Shown: positions 43,680-52,253 of the stretch, in pieces | How positions within the stretch are numbered: the first letter of the stretch is position 1 | Layout: every line of letters starts with the position of its first letter | Assembly (NCBI GenBank): GCA_964412785.1 | Contig: CAYPQD010000010.1 | Coordinates: 1-64,000 of the forward strand | Length of the DNA: 64,000 nucleotides | Direction of reading: 5' to 3' | From: UBA5336 sp964412785 | GTDB lineage: Bacteria > Pseudomonadota > Alphaproteobacteria > Caulobacterales > Hyphomonadaceae | Position numbers and translations under genes: made by a program | Notes under the pieces: generated by a model | Told to the model about the DNA's origin: nothing | The model's database searches: none | The model's input: only the letters and a program-made list of their open reading frames with translations

Positions 43680-44411
43680 ATGACGAGACGCCCGGCCATG
43701 ACTCTTCCGTCGACCATCATCGTTCTTACCGGCGCCGGGATCTCTGCGGAGAGCGGCCTTGGCACGTTTCGCGACCGGGATGGGATCTGGACAAAATACC
43801 CGCTTGAGGATCTGGCGACCGCGGAAGGCTTTGCCCGCAATCCGGATTTCGTTCAGGGTTTCTACAATGACCGGCGGCGCCAGCTGAAGACCGCCAAACC
43901 CCATTCCGGTCATATCGCCCTCGCGCGGCTTGAGGCGGCGGCGCGGGCGGCGGGGTCGGAGTTTCTGCTGGTCACCCAGAATGTCGATGACCTGCACGAG
44001 CGCGCCGGCAGCCAGCAGGTCGTCCACATGCATGGTGAGCTGAACAAGCAGCGCTGCCGCGCCTGTGGCTGCGTGTCCGGCTGCGCCGGCGACCTTGACC
44101 ACATGACCGCCTGCCCCGGCTGTTCGAAAGCCGGGCTGCAACGCCCGCACGTGGTCTGGTTCGGCGAGATCCCGCTGGAGATGGAACGGATCGGTGCCGC
44201 GCTCGTCCACTGCCAGCTCTTCCTGTCCATCGGGACCAGCGGCAGTGTCTATCCGGCCGCCGGCTTCGTTCAGGAAGCGCGCTATGCCGGCGCCCTTGCG
44301 GTGGAGCTGAACCTTGAGCCTTCGGAGAACGCCTATGTCTTCGACGAGACGCTGTATGGCCCTGCCAGCGAGATCGTCCCGGCCTATGTCGATCGCCTGA
44401 TCGGCGGTTGA
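43680..44411 (+). CDS. cobB: NAD-dependent protein deacylase, sirtuin (CobB-like, class III)
   Basis: 243-aa Sir2-family enzyme removing acyl groups from lysines at the cost of NAD+. VLTGAGISAESGLGTFRD binds NAD, TQNVDDLHERAG, catalytic His118 in HMHGEL, and a Cys4 zinc site (CRACGC...CPGC). Y62-x-x-R65 in FYNDRRRQL is the class III marker that in SIRT5 and CobB allows succinyl- or malonyl-lysine as substrate. Start at 43680 or 43698 (MTLPSTIIVLTGAG); neither has a clear ribosome-binding site. Divergent from the S8 protease gene. Confidence 0.92.
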   Translation: MTRRPAMTLPSTIIVLTGAGISAESGLGTFRDRDGIWTKYPLEDLATAEGFARNPDFVQGFYNDRRRQLKTAKPHSGHIALARLEAAARAAGSEFLLVTQNVDDLHERAGSQQVVHMHGELNKQRCRACGCVSGCAGDLDHMTACPGCSKAGLQRPHVVWFGEIPLEMERIGAALVHCQLFLSIGTSGSVYPAAGFVQEARYAGALAVELNLEPSENAYVFDETLYGPASEIVPAYVDRLIGG

Positions 44412-44451
44412 CGGCCGGGGAGGCGGCCGGCATCCTGAACAGGATGGGAAC
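44408..44451 (+). promoter_or_regulatory. SOS box and candidate promoter of mmcB
   Basis: GAACAGGATGGGAAC at 44437-44451 is an exact GAAC-N7-GAAC LexA site, the same form as the one before lexA in this window. Directly upstream, TTGACG (44408-44413, over the sirtuin stop) and CATCCT (44431-44436), 17 bases apart, could be the promoter. LexA bound here would repress mmcB until DNA damage. The operator is well supported, the -10 weakly. Confidence 0.8.
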
Positions 44452-44481
44452 GCGCCGGAGACGCCCCGGCGCTGGAGTGCG

Positions 44482-44979
44482 ATGGACACGATGCCCGCAG
44501 ACCCCGCGCCAGTCCACGGGACGATGGCGCCCGGCGCCGGCGAGATTGCCCGCGGGGTGATCCGGCTGTTCTGCGGGCTCGGCCAGGCCTGCGTCACGGA
44601 GCTGACGCTTGCCAATGGCCGGCGCGCCGATGTCGCTGTGCTCGGCGGACGGGGGGAGGTTTCGCTCATCGAGATCAAGTCCTCCCTCGCCGATTTCCGA
44701 AGCGACCGGAAATGGCCTGACTACCAGCCCTTCTGCGACCGTTTCTTCTTCGCCGTCTCGCAGGCCTTTCCGCTGGAGCTGATCCCGGATGAGGCCGGCC
44801 TGATCGTTGCCGATGCCTTTGGCGGTGCCATTCTGCGCGAGGCGCCCCTGACCCCGCTGAGCGGTGCCCGGCGAAAGGCGATGACGCTCCGGTTTGCCCA
44901 TCTCGCGGCCCGCAGGTTGTCGGCGCCGGTCCTGGAGCCGGCCGGCCTCTGGCTGGATTCCGGACCGCCGGCGTCCTAG
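44482..44979 (+). CDS. mmcB: MmcB-family DNA repair protein
   Basis: 165-aa protein of the MmcB family (formerly DUF8-type, PD-(D/E)XK fold). GRRADVAVLGGRGEVSLIEIKSS gives the nuclease-like D...E-x-K pattern, followed by DFRSDRKWPDYQPFCDRFFFAV. In Caulobacter crescentus mmcB is SOS-regulated and needed for mitomycin C resistance, which agrees with the LexA box 31-45 bases upstream. Nuclease activity is inferred from the fold. A gene of unknown function starts 13 bases after its stop. Confidence 0.9.
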   Translation: MDTMPADPAPVHGTMAPGAGEIARGVIRLFCGLGQACVTELTLANGRRADVAVLGGRGEVSLIEIKSSLADFRSDRKWPDYQPFCDRFFFAVSQAFPLELIPDEAGLIVADAFGGAILREAPLTPLSGARRKAMTLRFAHLAARRLSAPVLEPAGLWLDSGPPAS

Positions 44980-44992
44980 GCTCGCGACTCAG

Positions 44993-45523
44993 ATGGGCCA
45001 TCTCTATCCCCTTGCCGAGACCCCCGAAGCGGCGATCGCGGGCGCACCCGGTGCGGGCGCAAGGACGTTCGGCGAGGCCCGGCGCGCGGCAGGCGAGCGG
45101 ACCATTCTCGGCCTGCAGACCGACTGGCTCACCGTCAGCGCCGACGAGGCGGTAAAAATTCTCGACGCGGCCGAGAATGGCGTCGGCCAGGGATTCGTCC
45201 AGCGCTATGAGGACGAGTCCGGCGCGCCCATCCTGGCGGTCACCTACTGGAAGCTCGGCAAGGCTGAGGAGGCGGGCGCCGAGCTGGAGCCGGAACCGCC
45301 AGAGCCGCCGCGGCCGGCAGTCCCAAAGCCAGACCATACCGACGACCTTTACTTCCGCGGCGGGCGGACCCGCCAGCGAAAGCGCGGACCCGCTGGTGAC
45401 CCGCGCCAGCTCGACCTGTTTCCTCGCCCCGACCCGATGGGCCTTGAACAGAAGGACCCGGACACTCCCGGCAGTGTTCCGGCAAGCGAGGAAGGCGACG
45501 GCGCGACCCTTGGCGGCGGCTGA
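44993..45523 (+). CDS. Hypothetical protein, probably co-transcribed with mmcB
   Basis: 176-aa soluble protein that I do not recognise. No signal peptide or membrane segment. The N-terminal half (about 30-100) looks folded, with RTILGLQTDWLTVSADEAVKILD and a strand-like GAPILAVTYWKLG; the rest is Pro/Glu/Asp-rich and likely disordered, with a basic patch GGRTRQRKRGP. Because it begins 13 bases after mmcB, behind the LexA box, it is a candidate SOS gene. ATG 44993 is chosen; frames further upstream overlap mmcB. Confidence 0.75.
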   Translation: MGHLYPLAETPEAAIAGAPGAGARTFGEARRAAGERTILGLQTDWLTVSADEAVKILDAAENGVGQGFVQRYEDESGAPILAVTYWKLGKAEEAGAELEPEPPEPPRPAVPKPDHTDDLYFRGGRTRQRKRGPAGDPRQLDLFPRPDPMGLEQKDPDTPGSVPASEEGDGATLGGG

Positions 45524-45568
45524 ACCTGTCGCGTTGCCTTGCCCAGCCTTCAGGTCTAGGCACCCGGC

Positions 45569-46345
45569 ATGACTGACGACACGCCCCTCACCATCGCCGG
45601 GCGCTCCTTCCGATCGCGCCTCATCATCGGCACCGGCAAGTATCGCAGCTATGCCGAGAACGCCGCCGCCGCCGAGGCGGCCGGTGTCGACATGGTGACC
45701 GTGGCCCTGCGCCGGGTGAACCTGTCCAACCCGGACGAGGCGCGCCTCACCGACCATGTCTCGCCGCAGCGCTATACCTTCCTGCCGAACACGGCCGGCT
45801 GCTATACTGCCGAGGACGCGGTGCGCACCCTGAGACTGGCGCGCGAGGCCGGCGGCTGGTCGCTGGTCAAGCTGGAGGTTCTGGCCGACCAGAAGACGCT
45901 CTATCCCGACATGGCCGAGACCCTGCGCGCGGCCGAGGCGCTGATCGCCGACGGGTTCGAGGTCATGGTTTACTGCTCCGACGACCCGGTCTACGCCCGC
46001 AAGCTGGAGGAGGCCGGCTGCTGCGCGATCATGCCGCTCGGCTCGCTCATCGGCTCCGGCCTCGGCATCCAGAACCCGGTCAACATCCGCCTGATTGTCG
46101 AGCAGGCACGGGTTCCGGTGATCGTCGATGCTGGTGTCGGCACCGCTTCCGATGCGGCCATCGCGATGGAGCTTGGCTGCGACGGCGTGCTGATGAACAC
46201 CGCAATTGCCGAGGCGAAGGACCCGGTGCGCATGGCCAAGGCGATGAAACATGCGGTGATCGCCGGCCGCGAGGCCTATCTCGCCGGGCGTATGGGCAAG
46301 AAGCGCTATGCCGACCCGTCCTCACCGCTTGCAGGTCTCATCTAG
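45569..46345 (+). CDS. thiG: Thiazole synthase
   Basis: 258-aa ThiG, which builds the thiazole ring of thiamine from DXP, dehydroglycine and ThiS-thiocarboxylate. IGTGKYRSYAENAAAAEA, VTVALRRVN, K101 in LVKLEVLAD forms the DXP Schiff base, and MPLGSLIGSGLGI, VDAGVGTASDAAIAMELG and DGVLMNTAIA follow. thiS, thiE and thiC are not in the window; thiO, which makes dehydroglycine, is 7.5 kb away. I looked for a TPP riboswitch in the short upstream region and see none. Confidence 0.96.
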   Translation: MTDDTPLTIAGRSFRSRLIIGTGKYRSYAENAAAAEAAGVDMVTVALRRVNLSNPDEARLTDHVSPQRYTFLPNTAGCYTAEDAVRTLRLAREAGGWSLVKLEVLADQKTLYPDMAETLRAAEALIADGFEVMVYCSDDPVYARKLEEAGCCAIMPLGSLIGSGLGIQNPVNIRLIVEQARVPVIVDAGVGTASDAAIAMELGCDGVLMNTAIAEAKDPVRMAKAMKHAVIAGREAYLAGRMGKKRYADPSSPLAGLI

Positions 46346-46346
46346 G

Positions 46347-46390
46347 GCGTTTCCAGGCGAAATGGCAACCGGTTCGCCGTCCGCAAACGC
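46347..46390 (+). repeat. Nested palindromic (REP-like) element after thiG
   Basis: Two bases after the thiG stop, GCGTTT (46347-46352) and AAACGC (46385-46390) enclose GGCGAA (46356-46361) and TTCGCC (46373-46378), a nested inverted repeat with an 11-base loop. Elements with this kind of text (GCGTTT...GGCGAA...CCGGTTCGCC...AAACGC) are common between alphaproteobacterial genes as far as I recall. It may end or stabilise the thiG transcript; there is no T run. Confidence 0.6.
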
Positions 46391-46499
46391 GTGAGAACAA
46401 AGGTCTTTAGCGGCGCGATGGGTCCATTCGGCCGGGCGCCGCCATAGGGCGGAAACCGCCCTTGAGTACCAGTCCTTTGTTTCACTCCAAACCGGTGCC
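46391..46499. other. Intergenic stretch with a short hairpin
   Basis: Between the nested palindrome and repeat copy C. It contains a perfect 7-bp hairpin, AGGGCGG (46446-46452)/CCGCCCT (46456-46462), with a 3-base loop and two T after it. This could be a weak terminator for thiG. No gene is seen. Confidence 0.4.
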
Positions 46500-46619
46500 T
46501 TATACCAATCTGCGCGGATGAAGACTCATCCGCGGCCCCGGCGCATGAACGCCGACGCGCAGTCTCGCTCGGCCTCGCGCTGCAAGGATCGGTTTGGGGT
46601 CCATGCAGCTTGTTATTAA
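46500..46619 (+). repeat. Dispersed intergenic repeat, copy C (120 bp)
   Basis: Runs from TTATACCAA (46500-46508) to TTGTTATTAA (46610-46619). Its first hairpin is GCGGATGA/TCATCCGC with loop AGAC; the corresponding stem in copy B is GCAGATG/CATCTGC, so both sides changed together. The right half (CGCCGACGCGCAGT... GGGTCCATGCAGCTTG) nearly equals copy B. 46620-46693 beyond it holds nothing recognisable. Confidence 0.8.
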
Positions 46620-46693
46620 AGGAACAGCACATGCGACGCCCGGGGAGGGCGCGTTGGCGGTGTCTGGCCGGATTTTCGGGGCGGCGGGCGACT

Positions 46694-47056
46694 TCAGGAG
46701 GTATCGGGGAAGGCCGGAGCGGGCGCGGCACCCGAAGGCGCGCACAGCGGGCGGGCCAGTCGCCCGCGCAGGTCGGGGACCGGCGGCGCCGGGCGTGCGC
46801 CTTCGCACAGGGCAACCGACATGCGCCGTTGGTCGGATGTGAGGCGTTCGGCGAGATCGTCCTGCCAGTCGCGTATCGGCGCCGGGTAGAGGTCAAGCCA
46901 CACCCGGCCGAGGCGGTCATAGCAGATCCAGCCTGAGCGGCCCTCGCGCAGCGCCGCCTCGATCTCCCCGGAGACGCGGATGATGCCCATCACCAGCACC
47001 GGCCAGAAGCGCACCGGAACACGGGCAAACAGGGCGAGGATGTCGTCCACGGTCAT
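46694..47056 (-). CDS. Hypothetical protein
   Basis: 120-aa protein that I do not recognise. The first 75 residues (starting MTVDDILALFARVPVRFWP) look like a compact domain with amphipathic helices and IRDWQDDLAERL; the tail is Pro/Ala-rich. No signal peptide. The ATG at 47056 is preferred because residues upstream of it in the frame look like translated spacer. No clear ribosome-binding site. Only moderately certain to be a real gene. Confidence 0.5.
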   Translation of the reverse strand: MTVDDILALFARVPVRFWPVLVMGIIRVSGEIEAALREGRSGWICYDRLGRVWLDLYPAPIRDWQDDLAERLTSDQRRMSVALCEGARPAPPVPDLRGRLARPLCAPSGAAPAPAFPDTS

Positions 47057-47228
47057 GGGCTGCACTGTAGCGACAGGGTGTGTCCGGTCGGACAGGGCCG
47101 TGCCTGTCCGGCCACGGGGCCGCCCGCCTGCCATTCCCCTCTTGCGTGCTGCCGTGCCGCGCATCCTGTCTGTCCACGGGACTGCGGGCGCTCGCTCCCC
47201 CCGTGAACACCGGGTCAAGGCCGTTCTG

Positions 47229-47975
47229 TCAGCCTTCGAGGGCCGCCTTGATGAGGTTGTCGACGCGCCCGGTGTCGGCGCCGGCAACGTAGTCATCGCC
47301 AAGGAAGAAGGCGGGGGTGCCACTGACGCCGAGGCTTCGGGCGAGGGCCTTGGTCTCCTCGATATGCCCGGTGACGGCCTCGCTCTCCAGGTCAGCGCGC
47401 CACTGCGTCATTTCGAGGCCAATCTCGGCGGCGATCTTGTCGATGTCCTCGCTTTCCAGTGCGCTGCGCGAGGCCATCAGGGCGGCATGCATCTCGAAAT
47501 ACTTGCCCTGGCGGCCGGCGGCGAGAGCGGCGCGGGCGGCTCGGGTGCTGGCCTCGGAGAGGATCGGGAATTCCTTGAAGACCACACGGACCCGGCCGTC
47601 ATGGGCTTCCGGCAGGCCGGAGACCCAGTCCAGCGAGCGCTTGCAGTAACCACAGCGATAATCGAAGAACTCGACCACCGTGATCTCGGCATCCTTCGGG
47701 CCGATCGAATAGTCGTCGGGATGGGTGAACAGCGCGTCGCGATTGTCGCCGATGGCGGCGCGGGCCTTGGCGGCCTCGTCGGCCTGGCGCTTCTGGCTGA
47801 GCGCGATCAGGGCCTCCTCAATGATTTCGGGGTTTTCCATAAGGTAATCGCGCAAGATGGTCTCGATCTCGCCGCGCGAGAGGTCCGATCGGGCGGCGGT
47901 GCCGTTCTCGGCGCAGGCGGAGAGGAGGATGAGGCTGGCTGCCGCGGCGCCGATCAGGGTCTGGCGGATCATCAT
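47229..47975 (-). CDS. DsbA-family thiol-disulfide oxidoreductase, lipoprotein
   Basis: 248-aa periplasmic thioredoxin-fold protein. Lipoprotein signal LLSAC (Cys21), an N-terminal helical region of the ScsC type (about 30-75), and the active-site C108-G-Y-C111 in FFDYRCGYCKRS; the cis-Pro loop is GVSGTPAFFLG. CGYC is the pair seen in the DsbG/ScsC/Com1-like DsbA subgroup. Its job may be oxidation or isomerisation of exported proteins. It lies 130 bases downstream of an M48 protease gene on the same strand, a pairing I recall from other alphaproteobacteria. Confidence 0.9.
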   Translation of the reverse strand: MMIRQTLIGAAAASLILLSACAENGTAARSDLSRGEIETILRDYLMENPEIIEEALIALSQKRQADEAAKARAAIGDNRDALFTHPDDYSIGPKDAEITVVEFFDYRCGYCKRSLDWVSGLPEAHDGRVRVVFKEFPILSEASTRAARAALAAGRQGKYFEMHAALMASRSALESEDIDKIAAEIGLEMTQWRADLESEAVTGHIEETKALARSLGVSGTPAFFLGDDYVAGADTGRVDNLIKAALEG

Positions 47976-48105
47976 CGGGAAGGCTCCGGATTGGGTGACG
48001 CGGATCCGTCAGGTGAGGAAATGGGACAGTTTGCCGGCGCGGTCCATGGCGGCCCGTGCGATTTCTGCTGACGTTCCCGTGACAACCGCACGCCGGCATT
48101 GCCGG

Positions 48106-49485
48106 TCAGCGACGCTGGCGCGCGCGGTCGTAGATGGCGCGGTTCTCCGGCAGGCGCGGATCGGTGATTGCGAGAATATCGGAGGCGCGGCGAAAGTCCG
48201 GTGTGCCCGGCGTCAGGTCGCGCACGGCGCGGCCGGCGAAGCTGTTGGCGGTTGGAAAGTCACCGATACTGAAGGCCGCCTCGGCGGAAGCGAGCAGCGC
48301 CTCGGCCTTGCGATCCTGCCGGCCAAGCGTCTCGGCGAGCTGGCGCCAGGCAAAGGCGTGGTCCGGTTCGGCGATCAGGGCGTCGCGCAGGGCTTCCTCG
48401 GCGCGTTCCAGGTCGCCGGGTTCATTGCGCGCAGTCAGCGAGCGGGCGAGGTTGACAAGAAGGAGGGGATGGCCGGGCAGGAGCTCCACGGATCGGGCAT
48501 GCGGGGCGACGGACTCCGCTGCGCGGTGGGTCTCGAACAGGATCTGGCCCTTCAGCTCGTGATAGTAGGGATTGTCCGGGAATGCTTCCAGCAGGCTGTC
48601 GACCTCGCGCAGGGCGGTTGTCGTATCGGCCTTCAGCATGCTGGCGATGGCGCGGGCATACCGGCCGGCCTCACTCTGGTCGCTCTGCGGGTATTCCCGG
48701 TAAACGAAGGCGATGGGCTCCAGGAAGCCGATCAGCTTGGCGCGCATCATGTCGTACTGGTGTTGCATGAGCGGATCGGTCGGGGTGTCCCACAGTCCGG
48801 TCTCCTCGGCGAGTGAGCGGGTGGTACGGATCCGGTCGGAGGCGAGCGGGTGGGCACGGAAATAGGGGTAGCGATTGGCCTCGCTCAGGACTTCCTGGTA
48901 GCGGAAATTCTCCATGAATTCGACAAGGCCTCGTGGCGACAGGCCGAGTTCGGAGAGATAGTGGACAGCAGCCTGGTCGGCCTCTGCCTCTTCGGCGCGC
49001 GTGTGGGTGAAGAAGTTGAGGGCGGCGAATTGCTGCGAGGAGCCGATCAGGGCGGCGCCAGCCTCGCCCTCGCCGGCCGCCATCGCGAGGATGCCAAGGC
49101 CGATGGTGATGAGTGCCGGGCGCATGGCGACCTCAGCGGCACGCGAGCGGCTGACGGAATGGCCGCAGGCGATGTGGCAGGTTTCATGGCCGATGACGCC
49201 GAGTATCTGCTCGGCGCTTTCCGCCTCGATCAACAGGCCGGTGTGGACATGGATACGCTTGCCATTGGCGACGAAGGCGTTGAGCGAGGGATCGTTGATG
49301 ATGAACAGCTGCACGTCCTGCGGCACGAGGCCGGCCTGTTCGAGGATCGGGTCGGTCCACTCACGCAGGATGGTCTCGATCTCCGCATCGCGGATGAGAC
49401 TTTGAGCGCCCGCTGGCAGGGCGGTGATGACGCCTGCGAGGCAAACGGCCAGGACGGCGGCGAGACGACCGATCAGTCGGGTCAT
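48106..49485 (-). CDS. M48 metalloprotease with TPR domain (BepA-like)
   Basis: 459-aa periplasmic protease resembling BepA/YfgC. Signal peptide (about 1-28, cleavage near AGAQ), M48 domain with HETCH at residues 100-104 and the downstream Glu ligand in EEAEADQAAV, then TPR-like helices (about 280-430: LLEAFPDNPYYHELKGQILFE, AEPDHAFAWRQLAETLGRQ). BepA in E. coli degrades misassembled LptD and other outer membrane proteins, so a similar role with the BAM machinery is plausible. ATG 49485 gives the clean signal peptide. Same strand as the DsbA-like gene. Confidence 0.9.
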   Translation of the reverse strand: MTRLIGRLAAVLAVCLAGVITALPAGAQSLIRDAEIETILREWTDPILEQAGLVPQDVQLFIINDPSLNAFVANGKRIHVHTGLLIEAESAEQILGVIGHETCHIACGHSVSRSRAAEVAMRPALITIGLGILAMAAGEGEAGAALIGSSQQFAALNFFTHTRAEEAEADQAAVHYLSELGLSPRGLVEFMENFRYQEVLSEANRYPYFRAHPLASDRIRTTRSLAEETGLWDTPTDPLMQHQYDMMRAKLIGFLEPIAFVYREYPQSDQSEAGRYARAIASMLKADTTTALREVDSLLEAFPDNPYYHELKGQILFETHRAAESVAPHARSVELLPGHPLLLVNLARSLTARNEPGDLERAEEALRDALIAEPDHAFAWRQLAETLGRQDRKAEALLASAEAAFSIGDFPTANSFAGRAVRDLTPGTPDFRRASDILAITDPRLPENRAIYDRARQRR

Positions 49486-49584
49486 GGATTGTCGCACTCC
49501 CGCGGGCAATGTGAGGCACCAGACACGCACGTTAGGCTGAACGGCCCCTGAATGCGAGGGGGCGGGTGCAGCCTCTCCAGCCTG

Positions 49585-50601
49585 TCAGTCCTCGTCCGCC
49601 GGGAAGGTGCGCACCAGTGCCGGGTCGAGGCCGAGGCCGGTTTCGCTGTCGGGCTGCGGCGCGCTTCGGCTTGGCACGAGGGCGCTCAGGGCGAGCTTAC
49701 CCGTGTCCAGCGAGACGCGGGTCAACGCGCCGAGGAACGCAAGCCGGGTCACGCGGGCGCGAACCGGTCCGTAGGGGTCGAGACGAACCGCTTCCTCGCG
49801 GGCGACGATCAGCGGCCCGCCGCTGCGATCGATCGCGTCCAGCAGGCCGGGCGGGGCCTCGGCGGCATTGAAGGCGTTCACCGGGCCGAGCGCGCGGGCG
49901 ATCTCCAGATCGGCGGGGCACTCATAGACGTGGCGCGGCGCACCCTGCTGCACGATCCGGCCGGCCCGCATGACCGCCAGCCAGTCGGCGGTTTCCAGCG
50001 CGTGCTCCGCATCATGGGTGACCAGCAGAACCGGCTGGCCGGCCTCGCGCAGGGTGGCCAGGGCGGTGGCGGCGACCTCTCGGCGTAGCGCCGGGTCGAG
50101 GCCGGAGAAGGGCTCGTCCATCAGGATGGCCCGCGGCGCGGTCGCCAGCGCCCGGGCGATGGCGACTCGCTGCTGCTCGCCGCCGGACAGCTCATGCGGG
50201 TAGGCGCCGGCGCGGTCTGCCAGGTTGAAGCGTGCCAGCCAGTCGATGGCGCGGCGGTGCCGGTCGATGCGGGGCAGGGCCTTCAGGCCGAAGCTGATAT
50301 TGTCCAGCGCGGTGAGGTGCGGGAACAGGGCGAAGTCCTGGAAGATCAGGCCGACATGGCGGCGCTCAGCGGGCACAAGGCGCCCCGGCGCGGAGACGGC
50401 CTCGCCGGCCAGGGTGATGGTGCCTGCGTCGACCGGTTCCAGCCCCGCAAACAGGCGCAGCAGGGTCGACTTGCCGGCGCCGGAGCCGCCGATCAGCGCG
50501 GTGATCCGTCCCGGCGCGAGGGTGAGGTCGACCCGGTCGACCACGGCGCGGCCACCATAATGGCGGCTGACCCCCCGCGCCGCCAGCGGCTCCTGCGTCA
50601 T
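49585..50601 (-). CDS. fbpC: ABC transporter ATP-binding protein, ferric iron type
   Basis: 338-aa ATPase of an FbpABC-type importer. Walker A GGSGAGKST, Q-loop VGLIFQDFALFPHLT, signature LSGGEQQRVAIARAL, Walker B AILMDEPFSGLDP, and a C-terminal regulatory (TOBE) domain. The signature and Q-loop fit the Fe3+/polyamine group. The start is ATG 50601, overlapping the permease stop by four bases; the long open frame extending further upstream (to 51690) is only out-of-frame permease sequence. Transcribed with the permease and binding protein. Confidence 0.92.
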   Translation of the reverse strand: MTQEPLAARGVSRHYGGRAVVDRVDLTLAPGRITALIGGSGAGKSTLLRLFAGLEPVDAGTITLAGEAVSAPGRLVPAERRHVGLIFQDFALFPHLTALDNISFGLKALPRIDRHRRAIDWLARFNLADRAGAYPHELSGGEQQRVAIARALATAPRAILMDEPFSGLDPALRREVAATALATLREAGQPVLLVTHDAEHALETADWLAVMRAGRIVQQGAPRHVYECPADLEIARALGPVNAFNAAEAPPGLLDAIDRSGGPLIVAREEAVRLDPYGPVRARVTRLAFLGALTRVSLDTGKLALSALVPSRSAPQPDSETGLGLDPALVRTFPADED

Positions 50602-52241
50602 CCATCGTCTCCCGGCCGTGCCCGCGACAGGCGCCAGGACAGGACCATGACCGGCGCAAGGCCGGCAAGGGTGATCATCACGCAGGGCAGGGCGGCCTGG
50701 GCAAGGCGTTCGTCGGAGGCATAGGCATAGGCGCGCACCGCCAGCGTGTCCCAGTTGAACGGGCGCAGCATCAGGGTTGCCGGCAGCTCCTTCAGCGTCT
50801 CGACGAACAGGATGAGGGCGCCGACCAGGGCGCCGGGCAGCGCGATCGGCAGGTCGACGGTGACAAGCCGGCGCATCCTGCCGGCGCCGAGGCTCTGGGC
50901 AGCATGGCCGAGCGAGGCGGGCGCGCGCGCGAGCGCCGCTTCCATCGGCTGCGCGCCCGCAGCGGTGAAGCGGCTGGCGTAGATCCAGACCAGGGCGACC
51001 AGGGCGGCGCCGCCGGTCAGGGTGAAGGGCATCAGGTCCAGCACGGCCAGACCGCCGAGGGCGAGGACAGCGCCCGGCGCGGCATAGCCGGCGGTGGAGG
51101 CCCAGCGTGCGGCGCGCGCGCCGAGCGCGCTGTCGCGGGCAAACAGCGCGATCACGAGGCCGAGCACGAAGCCTGCGCCGGCACCCGCGGCGGCGAGGCG
51201 CACGGAATTCCAGGTCGCCTGCAGCACCGGCGCCTGGCCGCCGCCGGTTTCCCCCGCCAGCCAGACAAGCCGGCCCATCGGCAGGAAAAAGCCCCAGGCA
51301 GCGAGCCCGGCGCAGGCAAGGATCGCCCCCACAGCGGCGAGCGGGCCGAGGGGCCGGCGCTCGATCCGCTGCCAGCGCGAGGAGGTGGCGCCAAAGCCTG
51401 CCCGTCCGCGCAGGCGCCGTTCCAGCACCTGCAGGACGAGCGCGATCAGCAGCAGGATGAGCGCGATCCTTGCCGCCGAACTCGCCGCGCCAAAACTCTC
51501 CCATGCCCGGAAGACGCCAACGGTGAGCGTCTCCACGCCAAGGAAACTGGCGGCGCCATAATCGGCGGCCGCTTCCATCAGCGCGAGTGCAAGGCCCGCA
51601 GCGATAGCCGGACGCGCGGCCGGCAGGGCGACATGACGAAACGCGCGCGCCCGGCTGGCGCCGAGGGTGCGCGCAGCGTCGAGGGTGCACAGCGAGGTGG
51701 TCACGAAGGCCGCGCGGGCGGTCAGGTAGACATAGGGCAACAGCGCGCCGGCCAGCACGAAGGCGAGGCCCGGCGTGCTGGCGATGTCGGGGAACCAGTA
51801 GTCGCGCGCCGACCAGCCGGTGGCCTCACGCAGGGCCGACTGGACCGGCCCGCCGACGCCAAAGAGGTCTGCATAGGCAAAGGCAAGGACGTAACCCGGC
51901 GCGGCAAGCGGCAGGATCAGCAGCCATTCGAAGAGGCCGCGGCCCGGGAATCGGTACCAGGTGACCAGCCAGGCCGCAGGGACGGCGCAGGCGAGGATGA
52001 AAACGCCGGTCAGGGCGAGGACGGCGAGCGTGGTCACGGTATAGCCGGCAAGCTGGGTCTCGAAGAGGTGCTGCCAGGCCAAGCCGCCACCCTGCAGGAG
52101 ACCGGCAAGCATTGCGGCGAGCACCGGTGCGCCGATCACCATTGCGGCCATCAGTGCGACACCGAGCGCGAGCGGGTCGGATGGCTCCCGCCAGCGGCGC
52201 CGCGTCGCCAAGGGCAGGGTGAGGGGCAGGAGCCGGGCCAA
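50598..52241 (-). CDS. fbpB: ABC transporter permease, ferric iron type
   Basis: 547-aa permease with two fused binding-protein-type inner-membrane domains, about 12 hydrophobic segments. EAA loops are visible in each half: TLGASRARAFRHVALPAARPAI and SLGAGRMRRLVTVDLPIALPG. This fused form is typical of FbpB. It appears to start with TTG at 52241; an internal ATG would remove the first helix. It lies 12 bases after the binding protein gene. Confidence 0.9.
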   Translation of the reverse strand: MARLLPLTLPLATRRRWREPSDPLALGVALMAAMVIGAPVLAAMLAGLLQGGGLAWQHLFETQLAGYTVTTLAVLALTGVFILACAVPAAWLVTWYRFPGRGLFEWLLILPLAAPGYVLAFAYADLFGVGGPVQSALREATGWSARDYWFPDIASTPGLAFVLAGALLPYVYLTARAAFVTTSLCTLDAARTLGASRARAFRHVALPAARPAIAAGLALALMEAAADYGAASFLGVETLTVGVFRAWESFGAASSAARIALILLLIALVLQVLERRLRGRAGFGATSSRWQRIERRPLGPLAAVGAILACAGLAAWGFFLPMGRLVWLAGETGGGQAPVLQATWNSVRLAAAGAGAGFVLGLVIALFARDSALGARAARWASTAGYAAPGAVLALGGLAVLDLMPFTLTGGAALVALVWIYASRFTAAGAQPMEAALARAPASLGHAAQSLGAGRMRRLVTVDLPIALPGALVGALILFVETLKELPATLMLRPFNWDTLAVRAYAYASDERLAQAALPCVMITLAGLAPVMVLSWRLSRARPGDDG

Positions 52242-52253
52242 AGGCGCGCTGGC

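Noticed and set aside
45524..45568. TPP riboswitch before thiG
   Set aside because: Only 45 bases of spacer and no CUGAGA or ACCUGA-type conserved boxes in the right order.
49585..51690. 701-aa frame that would fuse an unknown N-terminus to the iron ATPase
   Set aside because: The first 360 residues are out-of-frame permease sequence. The ATPase begins at 50601 with an ATGA overlap.
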